Of a DNA stretch of 45,442 nt, positions 34,731 to 42,068 are shown in pieces. The DNA lies in contig JAFDZL010000457.1 of NCBI GenBank assembly GCA_018266935.1, positions 1 to 45,442 of the forward strand, in the 5' to 3' direction. The notes beneath the pieces are model-generated. The model worked only from the letters and a program-made list of their open reading frames with translations. It had not been told where the DNA came from and did not search any database. This DNA comes from Bacteroidota bacterium (GTDB taxonomy: Bacteria; Bacteroidota; Bacteroidia; Sphingobacteriales; Sphingobacteriaceae). Each line of letters starts with the position of its first letter. Position 1 is the stretch's first letter. The position numbers and the translations under genes were made by a program.

Positions 34731-34755
34731 TGGTGGTTGGAGATTAGTTGATTAG
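34715..34755 (+). repeat. 41-bp imperfect direct repeat, copy A
   Basis: Begins GCATGGAAAA and ends TTGGAGATTAGTTGATTAG. The second copy is at 35445-35485; 36 of 41 positions match, and the last 19 are identical. The two copies bracket the DUF5615/DUF433 gene pair. Copy A contains the -33 element of the rpsU promoter. Confidence 0.85.
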
Positions 34756-34785
34756 GGGTTAGGCACTCCATATAAATTGATAATC

Positions 34786-35145
34786 TTAAATCTGCTTTAA
34801 TCGTATTTTATGCTCCTGAACGGTAATGATAACGGGAGCGCGACTTAATTCTTCAAGAAACCTGTCAAATATCAGTTCAAGTTTAGGAATGATGTTTTCG
34901 GGTGTCAAATCAAAAATGCGAAATTGGATAACAGAAGTTGGACTTGATCTTTTAAAAGCGAGCAGTTGGCCAAAATCTACGTCCGCTGTTAAAATAATTC
35001 GATTTTCAGAAACCGCTTTTTCGATGATCTGGGTATCGCTTAGTTTATTCAATCCCTCATCGCTTAAATGTATTGCATCATATCCAATGCCATTTAGCCA
35101 CTGGGCTACTTTGTAAGATACACCCATGTCTAAAAGAAAACGCAA
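34786..35145 (-). CDS. DUF5615 PIN-like protein (putative toxin)
   Basis: 119 residues with a proposed TTG start at 35145 (LRFLLDMGVSYKVAQWLNGI), which places it 11 bases after the DUF433 stop. An ATG at 35208 would give 140 residues but would overlap DUF433 by 52 bases with non-family sequence. DUF5615 marks are the N-terminal LRFLLD, GYDAIHLSDEGLNKLSDTQI, and RIILTADVDFGQLLA with the acidic PIN-like residues. The family is the usual partner of DUF433 and is thought to be a ribonuclease toxin. Toxicity is inferred. Confidence 0.85.
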   Translation of the reverse strand: MRFLLDMGVSYKVAQWLNGIGYDAIHLSDEGLNKLSDTQIIEKAVSENRIILTADVDFGQLLAFKRSSPTSVIQFRIFDLTPENIIPKLELIFDRFLEELSRAPVIITVQEHKIRLKQI

Positions 35146-35156
35146 AACAACGAAAC

Positions 35157-35378
35157 TTAAATAGTGAATAATTGGTCTTCTGCCAGATATGCCGCGTAGT
35201 TCAGGCACTGATCTATATCCTCGCCTTCTAAGTATGGATATAAGTCAATAATCTCTCGTTTGCTCAAGCCGCTTGCAAGCAAATTGAGAACGATGGAAAC
35301 CGTAATACGCATCCCCCTGATACAGGCTTTGCCATTCATCATGTTAGGATCGGAAGTAATTCTGTCTATTGCAAGCAT
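35157..35378 (-). CDS. DUF433 domain protein (putative antitoxin)
   Basis: 73 residues. The DUF433 signature is clear: DRITSDPNMMNGKACIRGMR, then a winged-helix segment ITVSIVLNLLASGLSKREII and DLYPYLEGEDIDQCLNYAAYLA. The family is typically the DNA-binding antitoxin upstream of a DUF5615 toxin. A -7 box and a palindrome precede it and may allow autoregulation. Confidence 0.9.
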   Translation of the reverse strand: MLAIDRITSDPNMMNGKACIRGMRITVSIVLNLLASGLSKREIIDLYPYLEGEDIDQCLNYAAYLAEDQLFTI

Positions 35379-35402
35379 TTAGTTCTTATCAATTTCTATT
35401 AT

Positions 35403-35431
35403 CAAATATACCTCAAAAATTTCTTTTTGAG
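35403..35431 (-). promoter_or_regulatory. Candidate promoter and operator of the DUF433/DUF5615 pair
   Basis: Minus-strand TATATTTG (35403-35410) matches TAnnTTTG. Directly upstream, CTCAAAAA and TTTTTGAG (35412-35419 and 35424-35431) form a perfect 8-bp palindrome around 4 bases. That position suits binding by the antitoxin. Confidence 0.5.
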
Positions 35432-35444
35432 AAATACGTTTGTG

Positions 35445-35485
35445 GCATGGAAAAGACAAGTAGTGATTGGAGATTAGTTGATTAG
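35445..35485 (+). repeat. 41-bp imperfect direct repeat, copy B
   Basis: Partner of 34715-34755. Its right end contains the stop codon (35482-35484) of the next minus-strand gene. The region between the two copies contains nothing but the DUF433/DUF5615 module and its promoter. Confidence 0.85.
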
Positions 35486-35880
35486 ATGTTGGCTGGTTGT
35501 TTGACTTTCTTATAATCCGGCTCCTTCCTTTTTATATGATATATTTTCCATTTGCCTTGTTCAGATACTTTGTTTTTTATCATATACAAACCGTTCCCCC
35601 TAATAAGGTATGAAGTGATCCAATAAGAAAGTATTTTTCCATTATCCTCCGAATGTGAATCATCCTTGCCGCTTATTGTTATTGTATCGCCTGAAAGTTT
35701 ATATGTAGAATGAAAGGCGTAGCCTAATTCGCAATCGTATTCCAATACTACCCCGCCTCGTTTAAATGTTAGTGTGTTATTGGCTGTTGGAGTGATTTTC
35801 CGCGCCCATACAGAATTGATCAAATCGGAATGGCTTTGAGGCATGATAAAAGAAAAGGCAATTATCAAAAATATCTTCAT
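35482..35880 (-). CDS. Small secreted protein of unknown function
   Basis: 132 residues with an N-terminal signal-like stretch (MKIFLIIAFSFIMPQSHSDL). The rest alternates short beta-type segments (TLTFKRGGVVLEYDCELGYAF, YKLSGDTITISGKDD), like the small lipocalin-like domains common in Bacteroidota. No family was recognised. The start codon lies directly after a TTGATTAA-type repeat (35883-35920), and the stop codon is within direct repeat copy B. Confidence 0.7.
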   Translation of the reverse strand: MKIFLIIAFSFIMPQSHSDLINSVWARKITPTANNTLTFKRGGVVLEYDCELGYAFHSTYKLSGDTITISGKDDSHSEDNGKILSYWITSYLIRGNGLYMIKNKVSEQGKWKIYHIKRKEPDYKKVKQPANI

Positions 35881-35882
35881 CG

Positions 35883-35922
35883 AACTTAATCAACTCAATC
35901 CAACTTAATCAACCATTCAACC
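35883..35922. repeat. TTGATTAA-word repeat before the small secreted gene
   Basis: AACTTAATCAACTCAATCC (35883-35901) is followed by a second, partial copy from 35902. In gene orientation it reads GGTTGATTAAGTT and GAGTTGATTAAGTT. It overlaps the end of the acyl-CoA dehydrogenase gene (stop at 35917). A similar repeat at 43830-43871 precedes another small secreted gene. Confidence 0.65.
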
Positions 35923-37092
35923 CCTCAAAGCTTCCCTCGCAATCACGATCTTCTGTATCTCCGAGGTCCCCTCGCCTATGGTGCATAACTTAGCATCGCG
36001 GTAATATTTTTCAACCGGGAAGTCTTTGGTGTAGCCGTACCCGCCGAAGATCTGCACTGCATCGGTAGCCACCTTAACGGCTACTTCGGATGCATAATAC
36101 TTTGCCATAGCGGCTTGTTTGGTAACAGGCAGATGCCTGTTTTTCAGGTCGCAGGCCTGCATCAGCAGCATTTCGGCCGCTTCTATTTGGGTGGCCATAT
36201 CGGCCAGTTTGAAGGATATGCCCTGGAATTCGGCTATCGGCTGACCGAACTGGTGGCGCTCTTTGGCATAAGCGACCGCTGCTGTATACGCTCCTTTGGC
36301 GATGCCTAATGATAAGGCAGCGATGGATATGCGCCCGCCATCAAGCACTTTCATGGCTTGTTTGAAGCCTTCGCCTTCATTGCCCAATAAATTCTCTTTC
36401 GGCACGCGGCAATTATCAAATATCATCTCGGCGGTCTCCGACGCCCGCATGCCCAGCTTGTTTTCTTTTTTCCCGGCCATAAAGCCTGGGGTACCACGCT
36501 CCACTACTAAAGTAGAGATGCCTTTGGATGTGCCCTTCTCACCTGTACGCACCATAACAACAGCAATGTCACCTGATTTGCCGTGCGTGATCCAATTTTT
36601 GGCACCATTAATAATATAGTGGTCGCCATCGAGGACTGCGGTGGTATTCATGCGCATGGCATCCGAGCCGGTATTGGCTTCGGTAAGGCCCCAGGCCCCG
36701 AGGTATTCCAGCGAAGCTAATTTGGGCAGCCATTTATGCTTTTGCTCCTCGTTGCCGAAAGTCAGGATATGGCCTGTACACAGCGAGTTGTGGGCAGCTA
36801 CCGATAACCCAATCGATCCGCAAACTTTGGCCACTTCCTGTATCACGGTCACATACTCAAAATAACCAAAGCCCGAACCGCTATATTCTTCGGGCACCAC
36901 AACGCTCATCATCCCAAGGTCGGCTAATTGCTTGAATAGTTCGCGCGGGAAATGCTGCTCTTCATCCCATTCCATCACATGCGGGCGGATGTGCTTTTCG
37001 GCGAATTCGCGCGCCATCTGCTGCACCATCTGCTGGTTCTCTGAAACTGAAAAATCGAATCCGGTAAAAGTTGGGGTAACCTGGTTATCCAT
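35917..37092 (-). CDS. Acyl-CoA dehydrogenase
   Basis: 391-residue FAD flavoprotein that oxidises acyl-CoA in beta-oxidation or amino-acid breakdown. Three domains are complete: N-terminal helices, the beta domain ([18 protein letters not shown], near residue 133) and the C-terminal helices ([21 protein letters not shown]). The end has [20 protein letters not shown] and the IGEGTSEIQ motif with the probable catalytic Glu. Substrate chain length is unknown. The promoter region contains a palindrome; a -7 box TATATTTG (37113-37120) is present. Confidence 0.95.
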   Translation of the reverse strand: MDNQVTPTFTGFDFSVSENQQMVQQMAREFAEKHIRPHVMEWDEEQHFPRELFKQLADLGMMSVVVPEEYSGSGFGYFEYVTVIQEVAKVCGSIGLSVAAHNSLCTGHILTFGNEEQKHKWLPKLASLEYLGAWGLTEANTGSDAMRMNTTAVLDGDHYIINGAKNWITHGKSGDIAVVMVRTGEKGTSKGISTLVVERGTPGFMAGKKENKLGMRASETAEMIFDNCRVPKENLLGNEGEGFKQAMKVLDGGRISIAALSLGIAKGAYTAAVAYAKERHQFGQPIAEFQGISFKLADMATQIEAAEMLLMQACDLKNRHLPVTKQAAMAKYYASEVAVKVATDAVQIFGGYGYTKDFPVEKYYRDAKLCTIGEGTSEIQKIVIAREALRG

Positions 37093-37112
37093 AATTAATG
37101 ATTGGTCAGAGG

Positions 37113-37139
37113 CAAATATAACTAATTAACAGGCCTGTT
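37113..37139 (-). promoter_or_regulatory. Acyl-CoA dehydrogenase promoter with overlapping palindrome
   Basis: Minus-strand TATATTTG (37113-37120) matches the -7 consensus, 21 bases before the ATG. The perfect palindrome AACAGGCCTGTT (37128-37139) lies just upstream, between -7 and where -33 should be. A repressor site is a reasonable guess. Confidence 0.5.
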
Positions 37140-37203
37140 TTTTAGCATGAACCAACTTATGCAATTAGTCCAATACAGTATTCGGTACAAAATAAGCAAA
37201 GAT

Positions 37204-37252
37204 AAATTACTATGCGTGCATAGTAATTTTTGGAGCGTCAGAAAATTTTCTG
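37204..37252. promoter_or_regulatory. Two perfect palindromes in the divergent region before the TonB receptor
   Basis: AAATTACTATGC and GCATAGTAATTT (37204-37215 and 37218-37229) are 12-bp arms with a 2-base centre, followed by a short T-run. CAGAAAATTTTCTG (37239-37252) is a second palindrome. Both lie between the start codons of acyl-CoA dehydrogenase and the receptor; no gene is present in this 244-base gap. Confidence 0.6.
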
Positions 37253-37312
37253 TCATTTCAAAATATTTACAGTTGTATGAAACAATTAAACGGTTCATCA
37301 TTCTAATAGGAG

Positions 37313-37320
37313 TACTTTTG
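37313..37320 (+). promoter_or_regulatory. Candidate -7 box of the TonB receptor gene
   Basis: TACTTTTG matches TAnnTTTG and lies only 16 bases before the ATG at 37337, implying a very short leader. No -33 TTG is visible at the standard distance. Confidence 0.4.
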
Positions 37321-37336
37321 GCGCCAAATACTGTTA

Positions 37337-39661
37337 ATGACTAAAGCTCTGCTTTCTGCCTTATTCATATTGATTACGCTGTCTTGCTTTGGACAAAAAA
37401 GATTTACGATCAGCGGGACAATAAAAGACCAATCAACCGGCGAAACGCTCATCGGCGCCACCGTCCGCATCAAAGAGCTGCCGCAGAGCGGAACGATAAC
37501 CAACGGTTACGGCTTTTATTCCATATTCATCCCCGAGGGTGATTATACACTGACCTTTACCTATACCGGATACCAGCCGGTGGAACAGGATGTTTCGCTT
37601 CACCAGGATCAAAAGGTGAATATTACTCTGCCGTTGAGCGGCAGCCTGAAAGAAGTAGTGATCAACGCCAACCGGCCGAATAACGACAACATTGCCGCCC
37701 CGCAAATGGGCACGGAAAAGCTGAACATGGCACAGATAAACCAGGTGCCGGTTTTGCTGGGTGAAAAGGATATCCTGAAAACGCTTTCTTTGCTGCCGGG
37801 GGTAAAATCGAGCGGCGAAGGGAATACCGGTTTTTATGTTCGCGGCGGCGCGGCTGATCAGAACCTGATCTTGCTGGATGAAGCGACGGTCTATAATGCC
37901 TCGCACTTTTTCGGCTTCTTCTCGACATTCAATTCGGATGCGGTAAAAGACGTGACCTTATACAAAGGCGGCATGCCTGCCGAGTTCGGCGGGCGGCTTT
38001 CGTCGGTGCTGGATATTAAAATGGATGACGGCAATAATAAGAATTATTCTGTGCAGGGTGGTTTGGGATTGATCTCATCCCGTATTAAAGTGGAAGGCCC
38101 AATCGTGCAGGACAAAGGCTCATTCATGATCAGCGCCCGGCGGACGTATATCGACCTGTTCCTGAATTTCGCCTCGGATACCACCGTTCGCGGAAGTTCG
38201 ATCTATTTCTACGACCTGAACGCCAAGTTCAATTATCATTTCGACGACAAGAATGCTATTTATGTCTCCGGCTATTTTGGGAAAGATGTCCTGGCGTTGA
38301 AGAACACCTTCGGGACTGATTGGGGCAACTCGACCGGGACTATTCGTTTCAACCATCTTTTCAATGATCGCCTGTTCTCGAACACCTCGCTGGTGTTCAG
38401 CAATTACAATTATGCCGTTTCCAGTTTTATCAGCAATAATGATTTTAAGGCAACGTCCCAGATCACCGACCTCAATTTGAAGGAGGACCTGTCCTACTCC
38501 ATGGGTGATAATCATACGCTGAAGTTCGGTTTCAATATGCTGCATCATGATATTTCCCCCGGCGATATCAGTTCATCTAAGTCATCGAGTTTTAATAACG
38601 TGGATGTTGAGAAACGCTACGGCTTTGAAAACGCTCTGTATGTTAGCGACGAGTGGAAGGCCAGCAACAGCCTTACTTTCTTATACGGCTTGCGCTTAAG
38701 TAACCTGATGCTGCTCGGACCGGGCACGTTCAGCACTTATGATGCGCAGGGCAATGTGATCAGTTCGGCGAAATATGCGTCGGGTTCGCTGGTGAAAAGC
38801 TATACTAACCTGGAACCACGGTTTTCCGCCAGCTATATGCTTGATGAGGCCAATTCGCTTAAGTTCTCCTACAACCGCAATACGCAAAATATTCACCTGC
38901 TCAGCAATTCGACCAGCAGCACACCTACCGACCTGTACATGATGAGCAGCAATAACATCAAGCCGGAAATAGCCGACCAGGTCTCCACGGGCTGGTTCAG
39001 GAATTTTGAGGACAACATTTTTGAGTTCTCGACCGAGATCTATTACAAATGGCTGCAAAACCAGATCGATTATAAAGACGGCGCGCAACTGCTGGTAAAC
39101 CAGGACGTGGAATCGCAACTGGTGTATGGATCGGGCAGGGCTTATGGTATCGAGTTCTTCCTGAAAAAGAAATACGGCCGTTTTAATGGCTGGATGGGTT
39201 ATACCCTGTCAAAGACGGAAGATAAATTCGCGGCTATTAATAATGGCAACTACTTCCCTGCCACGCAGGACAGGACACATGATCTTTCAATAGTCGGTAT
39301 CTACAAGCTAAACGAGCGCTGGAGTTTTTCAAGCGATTTCGTTTACAGTACCGGAAATGCGGTCAGTTTCCCGACAGGGAAGTATGAGGTCGGCGGCCTG
39401 ACAACATTCTCTTATTCGTCCCGTAATGGTTACCGCATGCCATCTACTAACAGGCTCGATATTGGCGCTACGCTGGAAGGCAAGCTGCATAAGAAATATC
39501 ATTCGAGCTGGACGTTCGGACTATACAATGTCTATGCGCGCCGGAATCCTTATTTGATCATGTTCCAAAACAGCAAAACGGTGCCGAATACCACCGAGGC
39601 GCAGGAGTACAGCATTTTTGCTACGCGGATACCGTCGGTTACCTGGAACTTTAAATTTTGA
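37337..39661 (+). CDS. TonB-dependent receptor with carboxypeptidase-like N-terminal domain
   Basis: 774-residue outer-membrane transporter. The signal peptide (about residues 1-20, ending CFGQ) is followed by a carboxypeptidase-regulatory-like domain (FTISGTIKDQSTGETLIGATVRI, about 24-105). The plug domain has LLGEKDILKTLSLLPGVKSSGEG and FYVRGGAADQNLILLDEATVYN. The rest is the 22-stranded barrel, ending in the terminal aromatic FKF. It is followed after 3 bases by a DUF4249 lipoprotein, a recurrent pair in Bacteroidota. No SusD gene is present. The substrate is unknown. Confidence 0.93.
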   Translation: MTKALLSALFILITLSCFGQKRFTISGTIKDQSTGETLIGATVRIKELPQSGTITNGYGFYSIFIPEGDYTLTFTYTGYQPVEQDVSLHQDQKVNITLPLSGSLKEVVINANRPNNDNIAAPQMGTEKLNMAQINQVPVLLGEKDILKTLSLLPGVKSSGEGNTGFYVRGGAADQNLILLDEATVYNASHFFGFFSTFNSDAVKDVTLYKGGMPAEFGGRLSSVLDIKMDDGNNKNYSVQGGLGLISSRIKVEGPIVQDKGSFMISARRTYIDLFLNFASDTTVRGSSIYFYDLNAKFNYHFDDKNAIYVSGYFGKDVLALKNTFGTDWGNSTGTIRFNHLFNDRLFSNTSLVFSNYNYAVSSFISNNDFKATSQITDLNLKEDLSYSMGDNHTLKFGFNMLHHDISPGDISSSKSSSFNNVDVEKRYGFENALYVSDEWKASNSLTFLYGLRLSNLMLLGPGTFSTYDAQGNVISSAKYASGSLVKSYTNLEPRFSASYMLDEANSLKFSYNRNTQNIHLLSNSTSSTPTDLYMMSSNNIKPEIADQVSTGWFRNFEDNIFEFSTEIYYKWLQNQIDYKDGAQLLVNQDVESQLVYGSGRAYGIEFFLKKKYGRFNGWMGYTLSKTEDKFAAINNGNYFPATQDRTHDLSIVGIYKLNERWSFSSDFVYSTGNAVSFPTGKYEVGGLTTFSYSSRNGYRMPSTNRLDIGATLEGKLHKKYHSSWTFGLYNVYARRNPYLIMFQNSKTVPNTTEAQEYSIFATRIPSVTWNFKF

Positions 39662-39664
39662 CGC

Positions 39665-40465
39665 ATGAAGAAGAACGGTTTGAAATATTTTCTTGTTATC
39701 GCCGCTATCGCAGGACTGGCATCATGTAAAAAAGTGATCGATCTTCATCTCGGCAATGCAAGCGGTCAGTTGGTGATCGAAGGCAATATGACCAACGTCC
39801 CCGGTCCGCAATATGTGATGCTGAGCCGTAATGTGCCATTCACCAGTCCGAACGTGTACCCGGCTGTCAGCGGCGCCGCGGTTTCCATAGCGGATGACCG
39901 CGGTAACCAATACCCGATGACCGAAGGGTCGGCCGGTACTTATTCTGTACCCAATGCATTTGGGTTTGGTTCGCGCACGTACACGCTTACAGTAAATGCG
40001 GGAGGCAAAACTTACACGGCGACGTCAACTATGCCGGGTACGGTAAATCTTGACTCTATTACCGACAAACCCAGCTATTTTGATGCTAAGAGCGGGCAAA
40101 AAATAATCACGGTCCATTTCCAGGACCCGGCAAACATACCCAACCAGTACCGCTTTGTGATGCACGTGAACAGGGTACAGGTCAACAGTATTTTCGCATT
40201 CAATGACGAATTTATCGACGGCAAACATGTCGATCTTGACCTGCAAGAGAATGACATCAAAATATACCCGAAAGACACTGTGACCGTCGAGATGCAATGC
40301 ATCGATAAACCCATTTATACTTACTGGTACAGCCTGGCGCAGGAACAGGTCAATAACCCGGGCGGGCAGGTGGCGCCTTCAAATCCGCCCACGAATATTA
40401 CGCCGACAACACTCGGTTACTTTAGCGCGCATACCACGCAGACGCTGACGCTGGTGGTGAAATGA
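39665..40465 (+). CDS. DUF4249 family lipoprotein
   Basis: 266 residues. The lipobox ASC is at the end of the signal peptide (Cys21). The DUF4249 pattern follows: KKVIDLHLGNASGQLVIEGNMT, the VMLSRNVPFTSPNVYPAVSGAAV segment, and TYTLTVNAGGKTYTATSTMP. The C-terminus is short. The family has no known activity; it sits next to TonB receptors and may help binding or assembly at the outer membrane. Confidence 0.9.
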   Translation: MKKNGLKYFLVIAAIAGLASCKKVIDLHLGNASGQLVIEGNMTNVPGPQYVMLSRNVPFTSPNVYPAVSGAAVSIADDRGNQYPMTEGSAGTYSVPNAFGFGSRTYTLTVNAGGKTYTATSTMPGTVNLDSITDKPSYFDAKSGQKIITVHFQDPANIPNQYRFVMHVNRVQVNSIFAFNDEFIDGKHVDLDLQENDIKIYPKDTVTVEMQCIDKPIYTYWYSLAQEQVNNPGGQVAPSNPPTNITPTTLGYFSAHTTQTLTLVVK

Positions 40466-40471
40466 TTTTTT

Positions 40472-40506
40472 ATTTCGAATTTCGAATGTTCAATTTCGAA
40501 TTTCTC
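40472..40506 (+). repeat. One-armed 7-bp word array after the DUF4249 gene
   Basis: Five words at an exact 7-bp step (40472-40506): ATTTCGA twice, ATGTTCA, ATTTCGA and ATTTCTC. No complementary arm follows, unlike the other copies. It lies in the 91-base gap between convergent genes. Confidence 0.8.
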
Positions 40507-40556
40507 TCCACAGGGCTGGCGCAGTTGTCGGCAAAATTGTATCTGACGAAATAGAG

Positions 40557-40823
40557 CTACATGGCTATCCCTTTTCCGTTGTCTTTATACCTGATCTTAC
40601 CCCACCGGATCCTGTCCCAAATTCTTTCATGAAAGAAATAGCCGATCGTTGTATAAATATTGCTTACGATCATAAAGCCAAAGGCTATTTTAACCTGGCC
40701 GGTAAATAAATAGATCGAAGTAAAGTCAAGTACCAGGATCAACAACCGGTAACTGATGGTTTTTACAATGGACCTCCGCAACGTTTCTGTACGGTGTTCG
40801 GTATGGAATAATTTCTCAACCAT
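40557..40823 (-). CDS. DUF2061 membrane protein
   Basis: 88 residues. The DUF2061 pattern is ETLRRSIVKTISYRLLILVLDF, then a second membrane segment (VKIAFGFMIVSNIYTTIGYF) and FHERIWDRIRWG. The family has two membrane helices and unknown function; neighbours elsewhere often concern sulfur metabolism, but not here. It follows apt by 20 bases and may share its transcript. Confidence 0.9.
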   Translation of the reverse strand: MVEKLFHTEHRTETLRRSIVKTISYRLLILVLDFTSIYLFTGQVKIAFGFMIVSNIYTTIGYFFHERIWDRIRWGKIRYKDNGKGIAM

Positions 40824-40843
40824 GACAAAGTAATTTTAGTTCG

Positions 40844-41371
40844 TCAATAGTCCGCCAGTATGATAATATTATCGCTGATGGGCTTTATCCGTTCTATTCC
40901 ATTCAGAAAACTCAACCCAACCACAAAGGCAAAACCTGCAACGGTACCCCCCATTTCGTAGATCAGCTCGCTGGCGGCCGTCACGGTACCGCCGGTGGCC
41001 AGCAGGTCATCGTGGATCAAAACGTGCTGGCCCGGGTCAAAAGCGTCCACGTGCATTTCGATAACGGCCGTACCGTACTCCAGGCTGTAGGCTTTTTGCC
41101 TTATGGTATAAGGAAGCTTGCCCGCCTTTCGGATGGGAACAAAAGGCACACCCAGCTTACAGGCCAACGATAGCCCAAACAGGAAACCTCTGCTTTCGAC
41201 CCCAGCGACAACGTCGATACGCGTATGCTTCAGTTTTTGGACGAAAGCCTCCAGGATATGGTCGCACAAAACCGGGTCCTTGAGGATCGGCGTAATATCC
41301 TTGAATGTAATACCCGGATTGGGAAAATCAGGTATATCACGAATGGCTGATTTGATCTGCTGCTCTATCAT
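40844..41371 (-). CDS. apt: Adenine phosphoribosyltransferase
   Basis: 175-residue purine-salvage enzyme: adenine plus PRPP gives AMP. Motifs are IRDIPDFPNPGITFKDITPI at the N-terminus, GVESRGFLFGLSLACKLGVP, and the PRPP loop VLIHDDLLATGGTVTAA. It overlaps the upstream ComEA-like gene by 4 bases (ATGA type), so translation is coupled. Confidence 0.97.
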   Translation of the reverse strand: MIEQQIKSAIRDIPDFPNPGITFKDITPILKDPVLCDHILEAFVQKLKHTRIDVVAGVESRGFLFGLSLACKLGVPFVPIRKAGKLPYTIRQKAYSLEYGTAVIEMHVDAFDPGQHVLIHDDLLATGGTVTAASELIYEMGGTVAGFAFVVGLSFLNGIERIKPISDNIIILADY

Positions 41372-41985
41372 TTGAAACTGAGGTATGGTTTTATCTTCTG
41401 TAATGTGGCGTCATCCATAATGGCGATGTTCTTCAAATCGCCGATGGACTCGTATTCGCCATGCTGCTCGCGGAAGCGAATAATCGCGTTTGCTTGTTTG
41501 TAGCTCAGGTAAGGAAAATGGCTTAAGCCCGGAAAATCAACCGAGTTGATCGGTATCGTTCTACTCTTCGAGGGATCAACGGATACTTGCGCCTGCAGGC
41601 TGGCATATTTCTCCGAATCCAAACCGAAAACTTCCAGCAACTGTTCTTTTCGTACAAATCCGCCCAGGCGGTTTCGGTAGCTGATAATACGCCGTGCAAA
41701 TGAAGTTCCTATTCCATTCAACTTTGTGAGCTCTGCTGAATCAGCAGTGTTCAACTCGATCACAACGCCCGGCGCGGCTTTGACTAACGTTGCTTTCGGG
41801 GGATTTGACCGGTTCAATTCGGCGACTGCTTTATCGATTTCCTTTTGGCTGATCGGTGTATCTTTGCGGAATAATTGTAAAACGTAAGGGGCGGCTAGCA
41901 CCAGTATGATGAGGATCATCAGCACGACCATTCCATTCCATTCTTTTTTGGACACGGACAGGTAATTTTTGATGCGTGATATCAT
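41368..41985 (-). CDS. Helix-hairpin-helix protein, ComEA-like
   Basis: 205 residues. A membrane helix (VLMILIILVLAAPYVLQLF, about 20-38) anchors the protein. Two helix-hairpin-helix regions follow: IELNTADSAELTKLNGIGTSFARRI (about 75-100) and INSVDFPGLSHFPYLSYKQANAIIRF (about 145-170). ComEA binds incoming DNA in competent bacteria; proteins of this type in Bacteroidota are not well tested. It is the first gene of a unit with apt and DUF2061. Confidence 0.85.
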   Translation of the reverse strand: MISRIKNYLSVSKKEWNGMVVLMILIILVLAAPYVLQLFRKDTPISQKEIDKAVAELNRSNPPKATLVKAAPGVVIELNTADSAELTKLNGIGTSFARRIISYRNRLGGFVRKEQLLEVFGLDSEKYASLQAQVSVDPSKSRTIPINSVDFPGLSHFPYLSYKQANAIIRFREQHGEYESIGDLKNIAIMDDATLQKIKPYLSFK

Positions 41986-42068
41986 TCGGGAGAGGCTAAC
42001 CGACCGTAAATTAAAATAAAATTCAGGATATTTAGGGAATAAAGCCGGATATACTGTTACAAGCCGAA

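Noticed and set aside
34715..35485. Insertion-sequence target-site duplication
   Set aside because: Repeats are about 41 bases and imperfect, and no transposase or terminal inverted repeats lie between them.
37337..40465. SusC/SusD-type glycan uptake locus
   Set aside because: The receptor is followed by DUF4249, not by a SusD protein, and no glycoside hydrolases are present.
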